Below are positions 35,196 to 46,483 of a DNA stretch of 64,000 nucleotides, piece after piece (within the stretch, counting starts at the first letter, position 1; each line of letters begins with the position of its first letter). The DNA is taken from positions 1 through 64,000 of the forward strand of contig JARBJD010000028.1 of assembly GCA_033064195.1 (NCBI GenBank), written 5' to 3'. The translations under genes were made by a program, and so were the position numbers. The DNA comes from Blattamonas nauphoetae. Taxonomy: Eukaryota; Preaxostyla; Oxymonadida. Below the pieces are notes generated by a model. The model saw only the letters and a list, made by a program, of their open reading frames with translations, was not told where the DNA came from and did no database searches.

Positions 35196-35644
35196 GGGAG
35201 AATATTTTTGAAATGACTCACCCGTCACAAAATCGCACAGATGGAGAAACTCTCCACAATAATCAACTTTTTTCGTCTATCATCTCAAAATACATCATTT
35301 TTGAACTTTTTTCATTTTCAAAAAAACATAGAAGTTGTCTCGATCAACACAGAAATCTCACGTTTTTTCCATTTTTCTCTTTAATGGACGATTTATTTCC
35401 ATTATCTCAAATAGAGACCTCTTTTTTTGTTGTTTTCCATCCTTTCCCTGTCTTTGAACTTGTTTTGAAATTAAAAGTGTGAACAAATGTGCTGATCGTA
35501 AAAGGGCCATTTCAAGCTCGATCAGGCGTGAAATCCAAAAATTCACCTGTACCCTTCCTATTGAACACTTGAACGAGAAATAGGCCAATTTTAGTTTTTT
35601 GTGACGGACCATACTGTGATGGCACAATTGAAAATTATTCTCCC
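35196..35644. mobile_element. Short terminal-inverted-repeat element (MITE)
   Basis: 449 bp with imperfect inverted ends (GGGAGAATATTTTTGAAATG at the left, GGGAGAATAATTTTCAATTG inward from the right) and 4-bp direct repeats ATTT (35192-35195, 35645-35648). It has no coding capacity; the interior is AT-rich. It interrupts exon 7 of kinase copy 3. Losing the element plus one ATTT gives 221 bases, the paralog length, which fixes the boundaries. The family is uncertain. Confidence 0.85.
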
Positions 35645-38600
35645 ATTTCACTTCCATCCATTGATTATGGAAAGAAGAAATCACCGCTCTCTGCTTCTTT
35701 GAGTGATGGAGACCGAGTGGTGTTGGAGGTGGACATGGACGCGAGGCCACGCACAGCTCTGTTCATCATCAACGGAATTGTACCTCTCACGTTTGTGTCT
35801 GGTCTCCCTCCCTCGATCCGATTTGGAGTGTGTCGTTCGTCTTCCTCATTCTCGTTCTTCTCAGCTCTCGATGAAGAACGAGGGAGTTTCAGTTCGATTT
35901 GATGGAATGAGTCGTCTGAAGCGTGCGACACCTCTGCGACGAGTGAACGAGATCAAATGGAATGCTGAAGACCTTCGAGACAGTGAGGACATGTACATGA
36001 ATGGAATGCGATCGAGTGTTTTGACAGTTCAGACACAGATGCCCTCGCTCGACTTCACCGATCCTTCCCACTTTCGAGTGGAGGACAATCGAATTGCATG
36101 TTCTGGTGTGACTACAAAACAAAATGGTCAACAAATCGAACCCACGTGGAGCTCCTTCTTCCTCTCCGAACCCATTTCGGAAGGAATTATGGCCATCTCG
36201 TTCACATATCTCATGGAGCAGAATAGATCTGAACCCTTCTTCTTCGATCTGATCGATGGGATGACATCGAATCCAGATAGAGGGGATCCACTCGGAGAAG
36301 CCTGGGGTGTGTCTCACTCTTTTGGTTTGTGATGACTTCTCTTCCGTTCTCGTTCCAACTTCTTCTCCATCATCTTCTTCATCTCACAATCTCAGACTCG
36401 ATCGCTCTCTCTTCGGATGGTCAGCTGCGTTTCTTGACTGAAAATGGACAGAAACGGATCGAAGTGTCGTCCAGTTTTGACTGCGGTGAACCTTTCGTCG
36501 TCGAAATCAACATGGACTCGAATCCTCGCACTGCCCAGTTCTTCGTCAACGGAGAGTCAGTCAATGCTGTCGTTGTTGGTCTTCCCGAATCCGTCCGAGT
36601 TGGAGTGTGCTGTCTTTCAGTTTCACTCTTTCGTCTCTTCTCTTCTCCTCATTTTCCTTCCATTGTCTGCATTCACTTTTCTCTCCGTTTCCATCTCAGT
36701 TCTCTGCCAAGGACCGTGGAATGGTAGTTCGATTTGACAGAATCACAAATCTGAACAGAGGGAGCCCATTCACAAATCAGATGAAGGAGATTGAATGGCC
36801 AACAGCGGAACCACTCCAAGCGACAGAATTAACGAATGTTTCGGATGGAAATGATGAAGAAGGAATGACTGAAGAAGAAATGAAGAAGAAAGACCAACTG
36901 GACAAAGGCAGGATCGATGACAGCGCCAGTGAAGAGGAAGCAAAGGATGAGGACAGAGCTGAAGACGACGAACAGCCATCCGAAGTCGTTCGGGTCGAAG
37001 CAGAAGACAAGGCAGATGAGAAGAAAGAAGATGAAGGAAGAGATGGGGATGAAGTCATTGAACACCATTCTGAACAGTTGATGGAGAACGCTCGAAATGA
37101 AAAAGAAAGCGATGAGGATTCTGAAAACGACTCGAAAGAAATGGAAGATGAAGATTCCGAAACAGAAGAAGGAAAGTCTCTCTTCAACAGTGACCAAAAT
37201 TGCGAAGATGTTGAAGCAGGCGTCAAAACTCAGAAAAGGCAGTTCCAGACGATGAAGCTGCCAGAACTACTTTTCACCCACAAATCACACTTCATCGTCC
37301 GAAACAACGTTCTGACTCGGACAGAGAAAGGGACAGACGAAAAAGGAAGAATCAGACCGAGCACTGTTCTTCTTTCCGAGCCAATCACGAAGGGTGTCGT
37401 TTCTGTCACTTTCGTTGTGTTGAATCTCCCGGAGGGAGATGGTTTGTCTCTTCTTTATTATCGTGTTCAGAAGATGAGGAAGGATTCATCAATTTCGGTC
37501 TTCTCGATTCTTCACTTGGTGTTCCTCCACTCGGAGAAAGTTTGGGGAAGAATGTGAAACGTGTGCTTTTTCCATTCGATGATCTCAATCCCTTCACCCT
37601 CTTAATTCTCAGCCTCTATTGGTATCTCATCAACATTAGATCCGTTTGGTGGCACCAGTAGTGGCCTGATCCATTTTTTCAATCAAATAAAACTGGAAGA
37701 GCGTTGTTTCTACCAACTCTCGACAAAGGATCGTCTTGTGATGGAAGTGAACATGGACTCGACCCCTCGCACTGTCCAATTCTTCGTGAACGGAAAGGCT
37801 GGAGATTATTATGTGAGTGGGATTCCAGAATCGGTGAGAATTGGTGTTTGTGATTCTTCGTTTCGCTTCTGACTCGTTCAGTTCTCTGCTGATGTGACGG
37901 GAACCTCACTCCAGATCGTGAGCATCGTCCACTCCACCCAGCCCACACCTCTCGCACCCAAGATCAAGGAGATCAGATGGACCGACACGAAAGAGTCGTT
38001 GAAAGAAAGAAAGGAAAACCAGTCCAAACCGATTCGGAGAGAAGCAGAAGGATCGATGCCCGCTCTCCTCTCCCGAAATCCTGAACACTTCAAGATTGAG
38101 GGAAACATGATCACTCGCACTGTGTTCGACTTCGATGAACTGAACTCGCCATTCAGCACAGTGATGTTGGATGGAGTGGTTGAGAAGTCGATCAGGTCTG
38201 TGACTGTCACCATCCTCGCCCTTCCTGAAACTGAACGTGTGCTCCTCTTTTTGTGATTCTGTTCAGATTCGTGTGGAGTTGTCATGGTTGGCAGTATGTA
38301 CACTGGTCATCACATCCCCAAAAGCCCAAAAGGACTCGGTCTTCGGAAGAAATGTCTGTTGTTGTTTATCTCTGTGATTTCACCACTTTCCCTCACTTGT
38401 CCCTGTTTTCTCTCTACAGCTTCTTTTGCCCTCTGTTCACTTGATGGAATGCTATACAAAACGGATTGGCGGAAGTCATCTTTCCAACCCTGCCACTCTC
38501 CCCTCCGAGTTGGCAACCAAGTGGTGTTGGAGGTGGACACACGATCTGAACCGGACATTTCTCGCTTCTTTGTGAATGGGAAGGCTGGACAGAACGAGAT

Positions 38601-39442
38601 TTCTGACTTTTCTGAAAAGCTGATGTTCGGAGTCTGTTCTTCTGATTCTCTCGTCATCCTCATTTTTATGTCTTCTCGTTCAGTTCTCTCTCGCTGGAGT
38701 GGGAACTTCGATCCGAATTGATGCCGTCACCGAACTCGACACACCATTTCAGAATGTTCCCAACCTCGCAGACAACACGAAGACAATCGAATCGGATGAC
38801 ATTGACGAAGCACCGAAGTTGGATGAAGCAGCGAAGTTGGCGAAAAAGATGAATGACGACGATCTCCACGCGACGATGGTTGAGGCCAAGCAACAATCGC
38901 AAAATGATTTGGATGAAAGGAATGGTGAGACACTCCCACAGGAACCAGCCTGTCCAACGGCGAAAGACCAATCATCAACTCAACAAAACCCATCAGACCC
39001 CAACCAACCAGCGACTATTCACAAACCTAAGCCGAACAAGTCGACTCCGCAGCCATCTGCACAGAAGACAGACTCCGTCCACAGCAGCCCAACAGCAGCC
39101 TCGTCGTCGACATCGAAAGTGCCTCTGAAGCCACAGCCACTGGCGGCGAAAGTGGCAGCTCGCGACCATCCTGCTTACGAGCCGTTCTTTGTGAAACTGA
39201 AGAGTGGGAAGAAGGCAGTGTTCATGGCACCCGAAATGAGGGAGAAGGGGCTGGATCCAGCAGCACTGTCAGACCCGGACATGCTTGTGTAGATTGTCTT
39301 CACGTTCGCTGTAGATCAGTTTTTGATTCTGTTGACTCTATTCACTCCACGATTTTTTCTCATTTGTGGAGTTTCGTGAATGGTCTGATTGTTGGGTTTC
39401 ACGTTTATGGTTGGATCGTCGTTCATTCTCTCCAACTCTGAA

Positions 39443-42400
39443 ATGGACATCTCTGGACAGTCCTTTGATTCATTTGAAAGCAAGCTGCAGAATGTCGTTG
39501 CATCTATCCATCATGGGTTCTCTGAGAGAGACCGCCTGCTCTCATCGACTTTGAATCGAGTTTCGGCAATCGAAACAACGGCAGCGATTGATGGTGCAAC
39601 AAGCCAGATGGAAAATGACATGCTTTTGAACAAATGCAATCTTTTGGAAGAGAAGGTGAAGGAACTTTCAGAAAAGGCAGCCAGCTTCGAACTCGAATCA
39701 AAACAGCAAGGGAAACACCTCTCTGCATTGAGAAACGAGTCTTGGCTGAAGTCAAAAGAGATTGAACGACTCAATTCTGAACGACTCGAAACGATTCGAC
39801 TTATTGAAGATGAACGAAAATCAAATGAAAGAATGAAGGAACGAATCACCTCGTTGGAAACAGCACTTAGACAACAAGAAGAAACAGTAATGAGTGCCAC
39901 CTGGCAGATGGAATCCGTTTCAAACACCAGCCGTGGACTTATTTCTGAATTCGAGGAATTACGACGTGATCCACGTCTGACCGTGAATTCCGAACGATTG
40001 CTTCAAAATCTGAAGGTATAGATTTTATTTTGAGTTATATTTGCAGTTACAAGTTGAATCCCTGGCGGTGAAAGCGGAATCTGAACGATCAAGCTGGCAA
40101 GTTCAAACTGATCTGAGAGACGCCCAAGCCAAGCGAGACATTGAAGCACTGACAGAAGAACTGTCCCACAAGGAAGAAAAATTACGTGGATTAGAAAGAG
40201 ACATTGATGAAAAAGACGAAAGGATGAGGGAACTCGAAGCAAAACTGCGAGAATCGCGAGTCGAGACTGTGAACGGAGATGGCGTCTCTGTCAGAGAAAG
40301 AACGCGGGAAGTGACAGAAAATAAAGCACACAGCTCATTACTGACAATGAAGATGAATGGAGACTCTAAACTGAGAGAACTGGAAACCGAACTAAGAGAG
40401 AAGACCAGAGAAGCGAACGACCTTCGGCGAACGATGGAACGGATGAAGAATTCATGGCAGGTTTGTTATTAATTTATTATTCATCGTAATTCATCCATAG
40501 GCTGAGAAACAAAGGTTGGATGCGGCGCTCGAACAGAAGAAGCAGGAAACAGCTGTTTTGGCGCAAGAAAAGGAGATCGAAGTATCCTCAATGTCCAAAA
40601 AACTGAGTGAAGCATTCGTTTTGGAGCAGGAACGATCACAGCTCGTTAAGGAAAGAATAGAAAAAGAACGAGACACTCTGCGAAACGAAATAGGAAAGAA
40701 AGAACACGAATTGCTCTCCCTTCGAAAAGAAAACAAGCAACTTGCAGAAATGATGCAATCATTGCACCAACAAATGAAAATGAATGTCGACCAGCAAGAA
40801 CGGTTCCTCACCGACAAATGTTTGGAACTCGGCCAAGCGAAAGGATATGTTGCTCAATTAATCCAAGGCATGCAAGAACAAAAGAGTCGCGCCGAAAAAC
40901 AAGTCAAACGGTTGGAAAGTGAAGTCTCGGAAAAGGAAGAAACAAATACAAGATTGATCAACGAACTTGGCGAAATCGAACGTGTTGTCTCTCTCTTCTC
41001 GCAAGAAATGGAAGCTGTTTCTGAGGGATCCAGCCCTACTCGAACTTGGCATTCACACACCCCAATCCGTGCATCGACTTCTGGGAACAGATCCTTCGAT
41101 GGCCAACGTCAATTTGCGCTGACAGAGAAGATAGATCGGAGCAAAGGCCCATCTCTGCGATCACCTATGGTTGGATCGACGGGACATGCACGAACTGTGG
41201 ATATTGGAACAAGACATTCGAAACTCATCGATTCTTCACTAACAACGACAGCATCACGCGTGAAGGAGTCGATTATGAGCAAGATTGCCTGGATTGAACG
41301 ACAGCAGGAACATTCGTGGGAATTGGAACAACAACTCAGCGATTTGCAGGAAAAGTTGGAACGAATGGAGAACGAAATGTCGAGACAGAAAGAAGACAAT
41401 GAATTGCAAAAAGAGAGCTTGGAAATGGAAATAACAACTGCGGCATCGCAAGTGTCGATTGAGGCATCAAAACACGAAGCTCTTCGCTCGGAAAATGAAA
41501 CGCTGATTGATCGAATTGCTGAACTCGAAAGACGCATAACTGATGAAGAAAACGAGGTTGCAGTAACAAAATCCTCGTTGGCAGTGGCTTCCCGTGAGAA
41601 TCGCGTCATTTTGAACCGAATTCGGATCGCGGAAGATGAAAAATCGCGAGCGCAAGAATCACTCAAAACATTGGAAGCATTGAACAAATCTCTCTCGACA
41701 GACCTTGTGGAGAAGGAAAACGAGTTATTGGAGATCCGGAAAGAGCGAGAAGAGCTCGTTCGCGCGTGTTCAACAGCCAACGAAGCTCGCCGTGTTCTGG
41801 AAAGCGAAATTGAGAACCTGAAGAAGACATTCCACATAACCGAGGCAGAACTGCTGGAAAAGGCAAAGACGGAAAATGAAGCACAAAATTCACTGAAAAG
41901 AATTGAAGCTGAATTTGTGAAAGTTGAGAGTTCAGAAAAAGACACAAGAACTATGCTGACACAGAAAGAGGTTGAGGTGCAGACATTAAGGTCAAACTTC
42001 CATCGGATGGAAGAGGAGGTCAAAATGCTCCGTGAACTCCGATTGGAACACGATCGAAAATGGAATCAGTTGAACCACGAACTATCGATCGCCGAGATCC
42101 GAATTGGGGAAAAATGGAAAGATACAGAAAAAAAGGATGGGGAACTGGAACTTTTGCAGAAAATTCTTTCATATTACGACAAAACGCTTTTCAACACAAA
42201 AGACGAACTGTTCAAGACACAGACCCGCGAAAAGATTGTGGAAGATGAAAGAGATCGTCTGCGATCGAAATTAGCCGCGTCAGAAGAGGAATTGAAGAAA
42301 TTGCGGAGTCGATCTCGAAGGGAAGGAGATGAACGACGATCGTACCTTTCGATGGCACTTGGCGTGCCAGTGTCGCCACGGACACCAACCACAGTGCGGT

Positions 42401-42486
42401 CAGATGCGTTTGTCACGCGGATAAATCGGGATACTTCAAATTATTCGTTGGAAGAGGCAGATGAGGATATGTGGAATAGACCATGA
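39443..42486 (+). CDS. Long coiled-coil protein, 990 residues
   Basis: Three exons (39443-40015, 40047-40460, 40501-42486) separated by introns of 31 and 40 bases with GTATAG and GTTTGT donors; all join in phase 0 to give 991 codons. Almost the whole protein is heptad-rich, Glu/Lys/Arg-rich coiled coil (ELETELREKTREANDLRRTM; LEQERSQLVKERIEKERDTL). A Ser/Thr/Gly-rich break occurs in the middle (around SSPTRTWHSHTPIRASTSGN). The C-terminus is less helical and Ser/Thr/Pro-containing (LGVPVSPRTPTTV). An in-frame ATG at 39407 would add 12 residues; I chose 39443 because MDISGQSFDSFESK looks like the real beginning. Probably cytoskeletal or a tether; no specific family can be named from composition. 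Confidence 0.85.
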
Positions 42487-42832
42487 TCGCGTCGTGTTTC
42501 TCTTGATTCTTAGGGACTGTGAGATTTATCGTCTTCATTTCCGTTCTTGCAGTTTTGTGTTTCCTCGGTATTCATTTCATTGGTCTTTATTCACAGCCCA
42601 ACTTTTTCCATTGATTTCTTCTCGATGTGGTCCTTTGTCATGTCCATATCGCGACCCACAACTCAACTATGTGTCATAATCTCTCACTTCTTCACCAAAA
42701 CCCTCCAATTTCAAGAAAAAGCACGAAAATGACAGATCAAATGAAGATAGTGTACTGATTCCTTCAACAACGATATGAACACGGAAATTAATTCACAGTT
42801 CCAATGTCAAAAACATTCGAGTATGGGGGGCT
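42487..42832. other. Intergenic gap between convergent genes
   Basis: 346 bases between the 3' ends of the coiled-coil gene and the ARF gene. AT-rich, with no ORF or RNA gene recognised. Confidence 0.6.
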
Positions 42833-43681
42833 TCAGTTCTTCTTTTTCTTCAACTCATTTCCCAACCATTCCAAGCCGTGAAGCAGACCATCTCCGGTGA
42901 GAGCACAGCAGGGCTGGACATACCACGAGCGATCGCGGCAGATTCTGTCCAATTCCAACTTCTCGCGAATTTCCGAGGCATTGCAGGCGCCAGCGAGATC
43001 CTGTTTGTTGGCGTAGACTAATACAGTCGCATTTCTAATAAAAAGAGAAAGGGTGATCAGGGAAAGGAATATGAAGCAGATGGAGAGAGATGAAGGGGAG
43101 GGAATGTGGAGAACACACTTCAGCTCGTCTCTTTGAAGCATGTAGTGTAATTCCTCTTTTGCGCAATCATTGCACTCCATGTTTGAACATGCAATACGAG
43201 CTTGATCAGATGAATCGACGACATAAATAACAGCGTCTGTATTCTGATAGTAGTGATGCCAGAGGTGACGGATCTATTAAATGAAAAGTGGGTTGATTTG
43301 TTCGATACAAATGGACAATGTGAAAATTATTGGGTGAAACAGACCTTCTTTTGTCCACCAACATCCCACACGACGAATTTGATGTTTTTCACTTGAACTT
43401 CTTCCATGTTGAAACCTGTCGAAATGAGACAGTGATCACATTAAATCAAGAGAGTGACAAATACCAATTGTTGGGATTGTGTGCACGTTTTCGTTGAGTT
43501 TGAGCTTATACAGGATGGATGTTTTACCGGCGGCTGAGGGGATAGAATCACATGAGAAAGTGGAGTTGAGTCGAGTAAGAAGATATGATGATAGAAGAAA
43601 CAAACCATCAAGACCAACCATGACAATACGATACTCTTTTGGACCGAAGAGAGAAGCGATTTTATCAATGAGATTTCCCAT
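42833..43681 (-). CDS. ARF-family small GTPase
   Basis: Five exons on the minus strand: 43681-43606, 43533-43465, 43415-43345, 43273-43119, 43034-42833, which sum to 191 codons (190 residues; ARF1 is 181). Motifs: [13 protein letters not shown] with Gly2 for N-myristoylation, P-loop GLDAAGKTS (split by intron 1), switch 1 TIGFNMEEV (split by intron 2), switch 2 [12 protein letters not shown] for guanine specificity, and CALTGDGL in place of CATSGDGL. Donors are GTTTGT, GTATTT, GTCTGT and GTGTGT. The sequence around [20 protein letters not shown] is Cys-richer than usual, and the C-terminus is a Lys run. Role: GTP-dependent recruitment of coat proteins and effectors to Golgi or endosomal membranes. 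It shares a 255-bp upstream region with the divergent CK2 beta gene. Likely functional. Confidence 0.95.
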
Positions 43682-43936
43682 GTTGACTAAAGTTGTGGTG
43701 AAATTTTCGAACCCATTACAAACGTGTCAGTTTCTCGGGGGCTTTTTTCTCGATTCCTGAAAAATGAATCGGCCACTGACCTTGAACAGTCAACAGTATC
43801 TTCATTGGAGAACCAGGTTTATCGATTAAAACCTCACAATTTTATCTTTCGCTTATTCGGAAGTCGATCAACCCATTCTTTTCTTTTCGAACTCCGGATC
43901 ACCACCTGTTCCGAAGTTCGTCGTCGTTGAAAAGAG

Positions 43937-45162
43937 ATGCATCTGCCCTTTCAGAAGGGTAAAGTCGTTACAGACCCTTACCATGATGCTGATGACGATT
44001 CTGGAGATGAAGGCTGGGTGGAATGGTTTTGTTCGTTAAAAGGCAACGAATTCTTCTGTGAAGTCGACCGCTCCTTTATTGAGGATGATTTCAACTTGAC
44101 AGGTCTCTCAGCTCGCATCACCAATTATTCAAGAGCATTGGACGATATACTGGACTTCGATTCTGAAGATGACAGTATGCCCATATTTACCCATTATTTC
44201 CAGATTCTGACTCCGAAAATGAGGAAATAACAAACTCTGCTATCGAACTATATTGTCGTATTCACCAGAGATATCTCCTGGTACCGTCTGGATTGAAGGA
44301 AATGGTTCACTTCTTTCTCTCTCAATATTTCCCCATTTTCCAGAAACACAAATTCACACAACGCCATTTTGGAACATGTCCCCGTTTATCATGTTGGGAC
44401 CAGCCAGTACTTCCATTTGGCCCGACATCGGAGTACGGCCAGAAACACGTCATGCTGTTCTGTCCCCGCTGCGAGGAAGTTTTCCTCCCGCCCTCTCGAA
44501 AGTCCCATGCTGTCGACGGAGCTGCTTTTGGGCCGTGGTTTCCTCATCTGCTTCTGATGCAATATCCCGAACTCGTACCTCACCCATCAACGCAAATCCA
44601 ACAACACTATGTCCCGTTCACTCCGCCATCTCACAATCAGCCATCGATGTTATATAGTCATCAGATGGACACAATATTCCCTGCTGGCCATATTGGACTC
44701 ATGTTCGGCTTTCGAATCTATCTCGGATCACATCACGGCCTCTTCTTTCTTCTTCAACACCAAAAAGCAGAAAAAGAAGAAGAACAACGACAATATGAAC
44801 TTGCGATGATAAAACAGAAGCAGGATGAAGGGAAAGAACTTGTCTTCATCCAACGAAGAGGCGACGCTCTGTCAGACCAAGCCTACCCTCCCGATGTTGC
44901 GGAACGTCGGACATTCCCTCTCCGCTCTTTGGGCATCCATCCCTCAGTTCCCACATCCTTACCTCGATCCATCCCAGACTTAACCATCTCTCACCCGAAG
45001 CCTAAGAACGATTCAAGCCGAGAGCAGCAATTCACGCATCTATCGTATTTCCATACTCCGCTCTTCCGGTCTTCGAACCCACACTATATTCCATCATTGT
45101 CTGTCTCCTCAACAGATCATTTGTATGAACCCCTCCCGCCTTTTGCTAATAGCACATTATGA
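43937..45162 (+). CDS. CSNK2B: Casein kinase 2 regulatory (beta) subunit
   Basis: Two exons (43937-44174, 44204-45162) with a 29-base intron (GTATGC donor, CCAG acceptor), 398 residues. The N-terminal domain has WVEWFCSLKGNEFFCEVDRS and FNLTGLSARITNYSRALDDI, the hallmark of CK2 beta. An acidic loop follows (FDSEDDNSDSENEE), like the acidic groove. The zinc site is visible as CPRLSC and FCPRC, with the conserved DGAAFGPWFPHLLLMQYPE after it. The protein dimerises through the zinc site and binds the CK2 catalytic subunit. It is much longer than the usual 215 residues: about 190 extra C-terminal residues contain a Lys/Glu helix and a Ser/Pro-rich tail without recognised domains. Downstream, the Maf gene starts 126 bases later. 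Confidence 0.95.
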
Positions 45163-45288
45163 CACGGGTCTCAATATTACCTGATCTTCTGTCATTATTC
45201 GTTGATTCACGCTGTCATGTTCTTTGTGTTTCAAATGATTTCCTCATGGTTCGATCGTTCTTTTCTGGAAACTTGTTCGAAATTCTGA

Positions 45289-46160
45289 ATGACCACTCAG
45301 TATTCACGTGTAATTCTCGCTTCCAAAAGTCCTCGTCGCTTGTTAGCCCTTAAAACAAGCGGTTTCGATGTCATCCAAATCACATCAGAAGTTTGACGTT
45401 TGAGACATTTCCAATCGATTTTGTTCCAACTCAAGACATTTTTCCCTCTTTTTGCATCTCTCTCTCTATCTTTTTCACTATCCATTCTTTACTTCTTCAG
45501 AGTCCAGAACTTGATGGTATTTCCGGCGATGTCACGAAAACCGCTGATATTGTGCGTGAAAATGCACGGCTCAAAGCAGAAGCTGTTCAAACTTTGCTCT
45601 TGAATGATACAGATCGTAAAGATCTCCTTGTTTGACTTATTTTGTCTTCGAAATTGATCAGTCCACCTGTCCAATAATTGCTGCAGACACCCTCATCGTG
45701 AAACCAGGTGTTGGATGTTATGGAAAGCCACCTAATCTTAACGCAGCTCATTCATATCTCCAGGAATTGATGGGAACACGCCTTTGTGCTCTCACTGGTC
45801 TCTGCATTATCTTCCCCATTCACAATGTCTGGTTCCTGTTCCAATCATTCATTATCTTCTCTTTTCTCCATTTTTCTATTTTCCTTTCTCTTGACATCAA
45901 CACAAAACTCAACGCGACAATCTCAGACTGGATCAGCTCCAAAAGTGATCTCCTTATGCGAACAGACCGATTTTGAAATAAAAACAATGACAGAGTCCGA
46001 AAGAAACGATCTTTTTGCCAACAGCAACCCTCTCGACAAAGCTGGCGGCTTCAGTGTTGGCGAGACTCCCCAGATCGTGAAGTCGATCACAGGCAGTTTT
46101 GAGAATGTGAACGGACTTCCAATCGAAACTGTGATGCGAATCTTGCAAGAAGGCGCTTGA
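45289..46160 (+). CDS. Maf-like nucleoside triphosphate pyrophosphatase
   Basis: Four exons (45289-45390, 45501-45629, 45662-45826, 45927-46160), all phase 0, with donors GTTTGA, GTTTGA and GTCTGG; 209 residues, the usual Maf length. Motifs: N-terminal VILASKSPRRLLAL, the nucleotide-binding signature; ENARLKAEAV; IIAADTLIV with the catalytic Asp; GKPPN; MGTRLCALTGL; and C-terminal NPLDKAGGFSV and VNGLPIETVMRIL. Maf enzymes hydrolyse non-canonical or modified nucleotides (or dTTP/UTP) to the monophosphate and pyrophosphate, a house-cleaning role. I chose the ATG at 45289 because it sits five codons before the signature strand, in frame and without an intervening stop. The gene looks functional. 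Confidence 0.93.
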
Positions 46161-46483
46161 ATTGCTTCACATTCTGGAGGCGACTCGATCGAACACAAAA
46201 TCATCAGATATTGAATGTATTGTTCCCAGAATTTTGTTCGTGACTCACTTGTGAGTTGAAGTCTCTCGGATTCGTCACGATAATTGTTCAACCACAGAAT
46301 TCACATGTTCTTCGTCAAACATTTTGTCCAACCAGAAATCTCTTCAAGAATAAGATTTTTGAGGAGTTATTAATAATATTTCCGCTGTTGATATGATTAC
46401 TCTTCAGAAAATGCATTTTGACGTTTGTAAACCCTGAACTGGAATGAGGGAAAGAAGAATGGGATGATCATCCTTTCTCGTTA
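46161..46483. other. Intergenic gap
   Basis: 323 bases between Maf and the ARM-like gene, AT-rich. No ORF, RNA gene or clear promoter motif seen. Confidence 0.5.

Larger units (their letters stand above)
31233..39292 (+). pseudogene. Kinase-coiled coil-4xSPRY-like protein, copy 3 (transposon-interrupted)
   Basis: Sixteen exons as in copy 1: 31233-31269, 31335-31630, 31728-32772 (split by a hAT-like element), 34057-34352, 34417-34993, 35023-35109, 35154-35827 (split by a second element), 35865-36306, 36396-36604, 36700-37441, 37471-37560, 37613-37845, 37882-38236, 38267-38353, 38420-38631, 38684-39292. Without each element and one target copy, exons 3 and 7 have 133 and 221 bases, exactly as in copies 1 and 2. 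The first element lies in the codons just before the HGD catalytic loop, so the kinase cannot be made unless the insert is removed. Elsewhere the frame is fully intact and the CCDC53-like tail (DHPAYEPFFVKLKSGKKAVF) is present. Without the insertions the product would be 1,541 residues. The interruption looks recent. Confidence 0.88.
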
